NCBI GenBank assembly: GCA_902781655.1
Contig: CACZJZ010000031.1
Coordinates: 1-36,455 of the forward strand
Direction: 5' to 3'
DNA: 36,455 bases
From: an uncultured Lachnospiraceae bacterium
Lineage (GTDB): Bacteria > Bacillota > Clostridia > Lachnospirales > Lachnospiraceae
Shown here: positions 23,435 to 29,639 of the stretch, piece by piece
How positions within the stretch are numbered: the stretch's first letter is position 1
How the letters are laid out: each line of letters starts with the position of its first letter
Notes under the pieces: model-generated
What the model saw: the letters and a program-made list of their open reading frames with translations, nothing else
The model's database searches: none
What the model was told of the DNA's origin: nothing
Position numbers and translations under genes: made by a program

Positions 23435-23737
23435 ATGGAAGAGGAGTGCACCATTCCGGATGACAATGAAATAGAGACGCTCGCGGAACTATTCAAAATA
23501 TTCGGAGACACCACGCGCATCCGCATTTTGTTTGCTCTGTGCGGAGAGGAGCGCAATGTTAGCGGGATTGCCGAAGCGCTCGACATGACACAGTCGGCTG
23601 TCTCGCACCAGCTGAAGATCCTGCGCACCGCACGGCTCATCCGTGCCCGCAGAGACGGCAAGCAGATATATTATTCCCTCGCCGATGAGCATGTGCATAC
23701 CATCATCGGTGTGGGGAGAGAACATATTGAGGAATAA
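23435..23737 (+). CDS. ArsR/SmtB-family metal-sensing repressor
   Basis: A 100-residue winged-helix repressor. IFGDTTRIRILFALCGEERN and VSGIAEALDMTQSAVSHQLK, then LRTARLIRARRDGKQIYYSL, give the classic ArsR HTH and wing. The C-terminal DEHVHTIIGVGREHIEE holds Asp/His residues in the alpha5 helix arrangement (D..H.......H..E) used by SmtB/CzrA/ZiaR for zinc, so a Zn/Co/Cd sensor is favoured over arsenic (no CVC motif). ATG 23435 with GAGGT 7 nt upstream is preferred; an in-frame extension back to 23267 would only translate the palindromic repeats. It probably represses the upstream ATPase gene. Confidence 0.9.
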   Translation: MEEECTIPDDNEIETLAELFKIFGDTTRIRILFALCGEERNVSGIAEALDMTQSAVSHQLKILRTARLIRARRDGKQIYYSLADEHVHTIIGVGREHIEE

Positions 23738-23763
23738 GTGCGGGGACAATTTCTGGGGGGGCG

Positions 23764-25164
23764 ATGAGTATGGCTGTTGTGGGAGCTGTGATGGCGCCGC
23801 ATCCGCCGCTGATTCTTCCGGAGGTCGGCAGAGGAGCGGAGAAGGAGATCGCGGAGACGGCGCGGGCGTATGAGGCGGCGGCAGATTTCGCTGCCTCGCT
23901 GGAGCCGGAGACGGTTGTACTGTCGTCGCCGCACAGCGTGATGTACTCGGACTATCTCCACATTTCACCGGGGACGCACGCGGAGGGTGATATGGCGCGG
24001 TTCGGCGCGCCGCAGGTGCGGATCGCGCGGGAGTATGACGAGGAACTGTCGGAGAGGATCTGTGCGCTCGCGAAGGAGGCGGAGATTCCGGCCGGGTATC
24101 TGGGCGAGCGGGATCCTGCCCTCGATCATGCGACGATCGTGCCGCTGTATTTTATTATGAAGAAATGGCGGAACTTCCGGCTGGTACGGCTCGGGATCTC
24201 GGGGATCAGTCTTGCGGATCACTACCGGCTCGGAATGCTGGTACAGCAGGCGGCGGAGGAGCTGGGGCGCCGCGTGGTTTATGTGGCGAGCGGAGATCTG
24301 TCGCACAAGCTGAAGGCGAACGGGCCGTACGGATTTGATCCGCATGGTCCGGTTTATGATGACAAAATCATGGATGTCTGCGGCAGGGCGGACTTTGAGA
24401 AGCTGCTTGAGTTCGACCCGGTGCTGCTGGAGAAGGCGGCGGAGTGCGGGCACAGATCCTTCGTGATTATGGCCGGGGCTCTGGACCGGCTCGCCGTGGA
24501 GCCGCACCGGCTGTGCCATCAGGATGTGACAGGCGTGGGATACGGTGTGTGTACGTACCGGGTGACCGGGAGAGACGCGGCGCGCAATTTTCTGGACCAG
24601 TACGAGGCAAAGGAGAAGGAAAGGCTCAGGCAGCGCCGGGTGAAGGAAGATCCGTACGTGGCTCTTGCGCGGGAGACGGTGGAGACCTTCGTCCAGGATG
24701 GACGCAAAATTCCCTATCCGGCGAAGGGAGAAGTGCCGGATGAGATGCGGACGCGGTCGGCTGGCGTCTTTGTGTCGCTCCATATCGCGGGGGAGCTGCG
24801 CGGCTGCATCGGGACAATCAGCCCGGTGCGGCGGAATATCGCAGAGGAAATTGTGAACAATGCCATCAGTGCATGCTCACGCGATCCGCGCTTTGATCCG
24901 GTGCGGGAGGAGGAGCTTCCATATCTTGAATATGGAGTGGATGTCCTTGACCCGCCGGAGGACATTGTATCCCCGGCACAGCTCGACGTGAAAAAGTACG
25001 GTGTCATTGTCTCCAGGGGAGAGCGCCGCGGTCTTCTCCTTCCGAATCTGGAGGGTGTTGACGACGTGCAGGAACAGATCCGCATCGCGAGAAAGAAAGC
25101 CGGGATTCCTGATTTTGAACGCGATGTAAAACTCCAGCGCTTTCAGGTCGTGAGACATGAGTAG
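23764..25164 (+). CDS. amrA: AmmeMemoRadiSam system fusion: Memo (LigB-like) plus AMMECR1 domains
   Basis: A 466-residue fusion. Residues ~1-270 are a Memo/class III extradiol dioxygenase-like domain (APHPPLILPEVGRG with the metal-site His, SSPHSVMYSDY, VYVASGDLSHKL). Residues ~290-460 are an AMMECR1 domain, with the signature ELRGCIGTISP and ending near KLQRFQVVRHE. In many bacteria the Memo (AmrB) and AMMECR1 (AmrA) proteins are separate and occur with a radical SAM partner; their joint function is not established. A GGGGGGG stretch precedes ATG 23764. The radical SAM partner lies 120 bp downstream on the same strand. The system is cytoplasmic; its substrate is unknown. Confidence 0.9.
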   Translation: MSMAVVGAVMAPHPPLILPEVGRGAEKEIAETARAYEAAADFAASLEPETVVLSSPHSVMYSDYLHISPGTHAEGDMARFGAPQVRIAREYDEELSERICALAKEAEIPAGYLGERDPALDHATIVPLYFIMKKWRNFRLVRLGISGISLADHYRLGMLVQQAAEELGRRVVYVASGDLSHKLKANGPYGFDPHGPVYDDKIMDVCGRADFEKLLEFDPVLLEKAAECGHRSFVIMAGALDRLAVEPHRLCHQDVTGVGYGVCTYRVTGRDAARNFLDQYEAKEKERLRQRRVKEDPYVALARETVETFVQDGRKIPYPAKGEVPDEMRTRSAGVFVSLHIAGELRGCIGTISPVRRNIAEEIVNNAISACSRDPRFDPVREEELPYLEYGVDVLDPPEDIVSPAQLDVKKYGVIVSRGERRGLLLPNLEGVDDVQEQIRIARKKAGIPDFERDVKLQRFQVVRHE

Positions 25165-25189
25165 CAGATAGAGACAGCGCTGGTCTGCC

Positions 25190-25262
25190 CCTGACAAGTT
25201 TTGATATGATCCCCTTTGCCTGTATGGGACGACTGTGTCATGCACAGGCTGACCTTGTCAGG
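25190..25262 (+). promoter_or_regulatory. Inverted repeats and extended -10 promoter before the radical SAM gene
   Basis: CCTGACAAG (25190-25198) and CTTGTCAGG (25254-25262) are perfect 9-bp arms. Between them lie an extended -10 (TG-A-TATGAT, 25202-25210) and an inner GCCTGT/ACAGGC pair. The downstream outer arm runs into an AGGAGG sequence. The element could be an operator around a promoter or, if transcription starts upstream, a folded leader. Confidence 0.5.
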
Positions 25263-25284
25263 AGGAAATTTCCGGGAGGCGGCG

Positions 25285-26121
25285 ATGAGCGCGGTTTGTG
25301 ACGTTTGTTTCAGGCATTGTCAGATCGGGGAGGGTGAAACCGGCTTCTGCAGTGCGAGGCGCTGTGTGAACGGAGAGGTTGTATGCGGCAGCTATGGGAA
25401 GCTGACGTCTCTTGCACTCGACCCGGTCGAGAAGAAGCCATTGCGGCGGTTTTATCCCGGCAGCCTGGTGGTTTCGGTGGGAAGCTATGGCTGCAGTCTG
25501 GACTGCCCGTTTTGTCAGAACAGCAGTATTTCCCGCAAGACGGATGACGCGGGCACACGGTTCGTCAGTCCGGAGGAGCTGGTGCGGATCACGAAGGAGG
25601 CAGGAAGCAGGTATCCGGACGTGATCGGTGTGGCCTACACGTATAATGAACCGCTCACGTTCTGGGAGTATGTGAGGGATGCCGGCAGACTGGTGCACGA
25701 GGCTGGCATGAAAAACGTGCTGGTCACGAGCGGCAACGGTTCGCTCCGGGTTTTGGAAGAAATCCTTCCGTACATGGACGCGATGAATATTGATCTGAAA
25801 GGTTTCCGCGAATCCTATTACCGGAATTTTCTGCACGGTGATCTGACCATGGTGAAGGAATTTATCTGGGAGGCGGCGTCCCGGAGTCACGTGGAGCTGA
25901 CGACGCTGGTGGTTCCGGGGATGAACGATTCGGAGGAGGAGATCCGGGATGCTTCAGCATGGATTGCGTCTCTCGATGGAAAGGGTGAAATCCCGTATCA
26001 TCTGAGCAGATATTTTCCGCGCTATCATCTGGACATTCCGGCGACACCGGTTGAACGGGTATACCATCTCGCGGATATCGCCAGGGAGAGACTCCGGTAT
26101 GTATACACAGGGAACTGCTGA
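25285..26121 (+). CDS. amrS: AmmeMemoRadiSam system radical SAM enzyme
   Basis: A 278-residue radical S-adenosylmethionine protein. ATG 25285 (GGGAGGCGGCG upstream) yields the family's start MSAVCDVCFRHCQIGEGETG with Cys5, Cys8, Cys12 and Cys22. The [4Fe-4S] cluster motif is Cx3Cx2C in YGCSLDCPFCQNSS (Cys70, Cys74, Cys77). YTYNEPLTFWEYVRD and MNIDLKGF are further AmrS-type conserved segments, and SRYFPRYHLDIPATP matches the C-terminal family pattern. It is the third component of the AmmeMemoRadiSam set; the reaction is not established. The gene is followed by a long palindrome at 26147. Confidence 0.92.
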   Translation: MSAVCDVCFRHCQIGEGETGFCSARRCVNGEVVCGSYGKLTSLALDPVEKKPLRRFYPGSLVVSVGSYGCSLDCPFCQNSSISRKTDDAGTRFVSPEELVRITKEAGSRYPDVIGVAYTYNEPLTFWEYVRDAGRLVHEAGMKNVLVTSGNGSLRVLEEILPYMDAMNIDLKGFRESYYRNFLHGDLTMVKEFIWEAASRSHVELTTLVVPGMNDSEEEIRDASAWIASLDGKGEIPYHLSRYFPRYHLDIPATPVERVYHLADIARERLRYVYTGNC

Positions 26122-26146
26122 CGCGCGGCAGCGATGAAACAGGCGG

Positions 26147-26219
26147 AATTGTCCCTGACGAGTTTAGCATGGTTGGGACAATTTTTGTCCCAACCATGCT
26201 AAACTCGTCAGGGACAATT
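26147..26219. repeat. Long perfect palindrome made of two inverted 37-bp units
   Basis: Arms 26147-26181 and 26185-26219 are complementary over 35 bp with a 3-nt centre (TTT). Each half begins AATTGTCCCTGACGAG and ends TTGGGACA. The left 37 bp (26147-26183) has its own terminal inverted repeats AATTGTCCC/GGGACAATT. A second copy of that 37-bp unit lies at 27167. The hairpin lies 25 bp after amrS and could also stop transcription. Confidence 0.85.
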
Positions 26220-26242
26220 TTCCGGAAGAGAGGAACTGAATC

Positions 26243-27139
26243 ATGCAGCATATTACGGATGAGCATTACATTTACGAACATGCGGAGACAAATGTGCCGG
26301 CCGCCCATGCGTCGGACGGCGAGGTTGTGATTTTTGACACCAGGGACTGTTATAACCGGCTGGTGCAGAGGGAGGATATCTCCCTGGAGGAGCAGGTGGG
26401 AGACGAGCCGGACAATCCGGCCACGGGCCCGCTGTATGTGGACGGAGCGGAGCCCGGCGATGTGCTGGCTGTCGACATTCTCAAAATTGATGTCGCAGAC
26501 CACGGCGTGGTCGCGATGGGAAGCGGTCCGTTCCGCGACCGCTCGGTTCCGGAGCGGTTTCACATTCTTCCGATCCGGGACGGTGTGACAGAATTTCATG
26601 GCGTTCACTGGCAGCTTCGGCCGATGATCGGCGTCATCGGCACTGCGGTGCCGGGCCGGAAGGTGGCGACCTTCGATGCCTTCGAGGGTGGCGGCAACAT
26701 GGACAGCCGTGTGATCACAGAGAGGGTGACTGTGTGGCTGCCGGTCCGCGTCCCCGGCGCGATGCTCGCCATGGGAGATATTCATGCTTCAATGGGAGAC
26801 GGCGAGGTCTGCGGGACAGGCCTCGAGGCAGACGGATCCATCACCGTCCGCGTTCGTGTCAGGAAGAATTTTGAACTCAACTGGCCTGTGACGGAGACAC
26901 CGGACATGTTCTACGTCAACACCAATGCGAACAGCTGTGACGATGCGATCCGGGCCGCCTATATGGAAATGCGGCGCCTCATCGCCCGCGCCACTGGGTG
27001 GGACGAGACGGAGGCCGCGCTCTATATGACACTCCGCGGCACACTTGAGGCCAACCAGGCCTGCCTTGTGCCAAACGGCGGGGGCAACACCTTCCGCGTC
27101 GGCACGCCAAAATCCGCGGAACTCCCGCGGCTGATCTGA
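26243..27139 (+). CDS. Acetamidase/formamidase family protein
   Basis: A 298-residue protein of the FmdA/AmdA family, which hydrolyses short amides to the acid and ammonia. Typical segments are GPLYVDGAEPGDVLAVDILK, MIGVIGTAVPGRKVATFDAF with the following GGGNMD, and AMLAMGDIHASMGDGEVCGT (family GD.H...GdGEv.gtgiE), all belonging to the beta-rich catalytic core. It has no signal peptide or membrane segment. ATG 26243 is preceded by AGAGAGGAACTGAATC, an acceptable site. It lies alone between two copies of the 37-bp repeat. The true substrate is uncertain, as many family members are uncharacterised. Confidence 0.9.
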   Translation: MQHITDEHYIYEHAETNVPAAHASDGEVVIFDTRDCYNRLVQREDISLEEQVGDEPDNPATGPLYVDGAEPGDVLAVDILKIDVADHGVVAMGSGPFRDRSVPERFHILPIRDGVTEFHGVHWQLRPMIGVIGTAVPGRKVATFDAFEGGGNMDSRVITERVTVWLPVRVPGAMLAMGDIHASMGDGEVCGTGLEADGSITVRVRVRKNFELNWPVTETPDMFYVNTNANSCDDAIRAAYMEMRRLIARATGWDETEAALYMTLRGTLEANQACLVPNGGGNTFRVGTPKSAELPRLI

Positions 27140-27166
27140 CAGAGAAAGGCTTGCCGCGGGCGCAAT

Positions 27167-27203
27167 AATTGTCCCTAACGAGTTTAGCCTGTTTGGGACA
27201 ATT
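27167..27203. repeat. 37-bp repeat unit with 9-bp terminal inverted repeats
   Basis: AATTGTCCC (27167-27175) and GGGACAATT (27195-27203) flank TAACGAGTTTAGCCTGTTT. It matches the unit at 26147-26183 at 34 of 37 positions. Its right part encodes the last codons (...LSQTG, stop) of the minus-strand serine hydrolase, so the repeat appears to have replaced that gene's original end. Confidence 0.8.
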
Positions 27204-28782
27204 TCTGGAAGAATACCGGCGAAACAGTCCGCTCAAGGCGGAGTGTGAAGCCGGTAATTTTGTGTGCGGCGTCCTCCGTGAACTGGAGAGGCATGTCGAT
27301 GAAGAGGGTGTCTTCCTTCAGCCCGGGAACGCGGAAGAGGTTTCCTGTGAGATGTTCGAGCGGAAGGAGCCATGCTTTGTAGGCGAGGAACAGACGGCTG
27401 TCTTTCTCACAGATGCGGTAGACGCCGTAGGCGTCGGAGCGGTAGGAACCGGCGCACTCCGTCGCGCTGTGGCGGAAACCGGCAGGGATGGCTGATGCAG
27501 AACCGTCTGCAGAGGCCACGGAGCTGTCCGGCGCATGATTTTCCGCGGATGCGGCGTCCATCTCAGGGCTATGAATCGCCGCGCCGTCCAAACCGGCGGC
27601 GCCGCACAGGTCCAGTTTCCAGCCCTCGCAGGAACCGGTGTTGTCGTTCTGGTAGGGGTGTAGTCTGTCAGCCCAGTCGATGGCGGGGAGGCCGAGGGCG
27701 CGGTCGATGGCGGTGTAGACCAGTTCCATCAGAAACGGTGTGACCGGCGCATGGTGGTTGCAGAGTGCAAACATGCCAAAATTCTGCCCCGGCAGGAAGC
27801 ATTCGATGGAGGAGTAGCCCTCGATTTCGCCGCAGTGGTACCGCAGCGTCAGGCCGCGGTAGATGGTTGTCTTCCACGCCATGCCGTACTCGCCGATACC
27901 GGGAACTTCCGGAAATTTCCACGGGAAGGCGGACATGACGACGGCGGGGGTGTGCATTTCGTCCATGACGCGGGCGGAGTAGAGCTGCTTTCCCTCAAAC
28001 TGTCCGTTCTGCAGATGGAGCGTGAGCCATTTCAGCATGTCGGCAGGGCATGAGTTGACGCCTGCGGCCGGCACGCCGACGTTCATTTCCCAGGCGGGCA
28101 TCTCGGTGAGCCCGGTGAGCCATGGCTGGCTGCTCTTTTTGCTCTCCGGGATCGGCGTCCGCTCGAGATACCCCTTCGCCCAGTTGCTGGTTCTGCGCAT
28201 CGCGGCGACGCTCAGCACGGTATGGGTCATGCCGAGCGGCGTCAAAATCCGCTCCTGCACGAGGTCCTCAAATTTTCTGCCGGTCACTTCCTCCGCGACG
28301 ATGCCGATCAGGTTGTAGATGGTGTTGCTGTACTGCGCCTTGTAGCGGAATGGCTCGTTCGGCTCCAGAAACCGGATGCGGCGCAGATATTCCTTTCTGG
28401 TGATGGCGTCGTCCGGCCACATGGCGTCATGCCCGGCGATCCCGGTGCGGTGATACAGCATGTCGCGCAGTGTGCACTCCTTCGTGGCTGTCTCATCATA
28501 AAAGGAAAGCTCCGGCAGGTAGTCGTGCACAGGCCGGTCAAAATCCAGCACGCCCTCGTCGACCAGGGAGGCGATCACCGCGGAGCAGAAGGATTTTGAG
28601 CAGGAGGCGATGCCGCCGAGGGTCTCGCCGGTCATCGGCAGCCTCTCTGCGATGTCCCGGTATCCGAATCCTTCCACCTGCAGTGCTCTGCCGTCCTGAC
28701 AGATGCTGAGCGTTACGCCGGGCACATTCCACCAGCGAAGCTCGCCTTCCACAAATTCGTCAGTCAAAATTTTCTCTTCCAT
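27184..28782 (-). CDS. Serine hydrolase, class C beta-lactamase/PBP-like family
   Basis: A 532-residue protein. The catalytic elements of the serine beta-lactamase-like (PF00144) fold are present: SxxK as Ser60-Cys-Ser-Lys63 in GGIASCSKSF, YSN at 151-153 in KAQYSNTIYN, and an HxG-type triad in LRYHCGEIEGYSS (~335). The core spans residues ~1-380; the C-terminal ~130 residues include a low-complexity Asp/Ala/Ser linker and a beta-rich domain like DUF3471. No signal peptide is seen, so it is probably a cytoplasmic esterase or peptidase-like hydrolase rather than a beta-lactamase. ATG 28782 has AAGGAGA upstream. The last codons lie within the 37-bp repeat at 27167. Confidence 0.85.
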   Translation of the reverse strand: MEEKILTDEFVEGELRWWNVPGVTLSICQDGRALQVEGFGYRDIAERLPMTGETLGGIASCSKSFCSAVIASLVDEGVLDFDRPVHDYLPELSFYDETATKECTLRDMLYHRTGIAGHDAMWPDDAITRKEYLRRIRFLEPNEPFRYKAQYSNTIYNLIGIVAEEVTGRKFEDLVQERILTPLGMTHTVLSVAAMRRTSNWAKGYLERTPIPESKKSSQPWLTGLTEMPAWEMNVGVPAAGVNSCPADMLKWLTLHLQNGQFEGKQLYSARVMDEMHTPAVVMSAFPWKFPEVPGIGEYGMAWKTTIYRGLTLRYHCGEIEGYSSIECFLPGQNFGMFALCNHHAPVTPFLMELVYTAIDRALGLPAIDWADRLHPYQNDNTGSCEGWKLDLCGAAGLDGAAIHSPEMDAASAENHAPDSSVASADGSASAIPAGFRHSATECAGSYRSDAYGVYRICEKDSRLFLAYKAWLLPLEHLTGNLFRVPGLKEDTLFIDMPLQFTEDAAHKITGFTLRLERTVSPVFFQKLSQTG

Positions 28783-28931
28783 GCCGGTCTCCTTCCAGGT
28801 TGTGTGTGAATGCAGTCATGTGATCAGCGGTTCAGAGCACGATTGCGGCGGGTCCGGTTCGTACAGCAGAGCTGTCACGGCTGCCGCTTCGTCTGTATCG
28901 CGTTGGAGCTTAGAGCATATTGTAATCGTTT

Positions 28932-29030
28932 CTGACTGCAGTGGCATGAAAAATATCCTTCAGAACTTCAGATATTCGCCCTGTCTGCGGTGGCATAAAA
29001 CTATTCTGTCTGCAGTGGCATGATAAATAT
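28932..29030. repeat. Three 25-bp repeats upstream of the copper operon
   Basis: CTGACTGCAGTGGCATGAAA (28932), CTGTCTGCGGTGGCATAAAA (28981) and CTGTCTGCAGTGGCATGATA (29006) share CTGNCTGCRGTGGCATRA. Copies 2 and 3 are 25 bp apart and copy 1 is 49 bp from copy 2. They end 3 bp before the csoR promoter. The rest of 28783-28931 shows no gene. Confidence 0.65.
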
Positions 29031-29032
29031 TG

Positions 29033-29092
29033 TTGACATAAACCCCATAGGGGTATATTATTTCATCGCAGTGAGATACCCAGGAGGGGTAT
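29033..29092 (+). promoter_or_regulatory. csoR-copA promoter with two copper operators
   Basis: TTGACA (29033-29038) and TATTAT (29056-29061) are spaced 17 bp. ACCCC-ATA-GGGGT (29042-29054) lies between the -35 and -10, and a second dyad, ATACCC-AGGAG-GGGTAT (29076-29092), lies downstream of the start site. Both match the G/C-tract dyads bound by CsoR repressors. Copper would release CsoR and open the promoter. Confidence 0.8.
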
Positions 29093-29108
29093 TAAAGGAC
29101 AAGAGGAA

Positions 29109-29588
29109 ATGAAAATGGCACAGAAACAGACGAGAATCCAGAAAGCAGTGATCAACCAGGAAGCAGCGCCGAATCAGGAAGCGGCGCCGAACCGGGAAGC
29201 GGCGCCGAATCGCGAGACGGCACTGGATCAGGGCGCAGACATGAATCCGGATCAGCTTGCGGAGCTTGCAGAAAAGCAGGCGGAGGAAGAGACGGTCTGC
29301 TGCGGGTCCGGACGCCACAAGAAAAGAACGCCGGAGGAGCAGAGAGCGCTTCTGATTCGTCTCAAGAAGATAGAAGGGCAGATACGCGGATTGGAGAAAA
29401 TGGTGGAGAACAATGCCTACTGCCCGGATATTCTGATTCAGTCCTCCGCGGCGGCCAGCGCACTGAACAGCTTCAACAAAATCCTGCTCGGGTGTCATAT
29501 CCGCGGCTGTGTGGCGGAGGATATCCGGGACGGCAGAGATGAGACGATCGACGAGCTGTGCAATGTGCTGCAGAAGCTGATGAAGTAA
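29109..29588 (+). CDS. csoR: CsoR-family copper-sensing repressor with repeat-bearing N-terminal extension
   Basis: 159 residues, longer than usual CsoR (~90-120). The C-terminal ~85 residues are the four-helix DNA-binding domain: RLKKIEGQIRGLEKMVENNA, then YCPDILIQSSAAASALNSFN and LLGCHIRGCV. The Cu(I) ligands are conserved (Cys105, His130, Cys134), marking a copper sensor. The N-terminus holds four 6-residue repeats (NQEAAP, NQEAAP, NREAAP, NRETAL), encoded by 18-bp units, plus a second Cys pair (VCCGSGRHKK) that might add metal binding. AGAGGAA lies 5 nt before ATG 29109. It is the first gene of the copper operon and should autorepress it through the two upstream dyads. Confidence 0.9.
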   Translation: MKMAQKQTRIQKAVINQEAAPNQEAAPNREAAPNRETALDQGADMNPDQLAELAEKQAEEETVCCGSGRHKKRTPEEQRALLIRLKKIEGQIRGLEKMVENNAYCPDILIQSSAAASALNSFNKILLGCHIRGCVAEDIRDGRDETIDELCNVLQKLMK

Positions 29589-29639
29589 GCGATTTCCGGA
29601 ACAGCACAGGAACCGCCGATTCAAATGGAAGTGATTCAT

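Noticed and set aside
26147-26219. Palindrome read as a simple Rho-independent terminator
   Set aside because: A 35-bp perfect stem is far longer than usual terminator stems and the same unit recurs at 27167, so a repeat element is the better call; it may still terminate transcription.
28932-29030. Short CRISPR array
   Set aside because: Only three imperfect copies at 49- and 25-bp intervals, no spacers of constant length and no cas genes.
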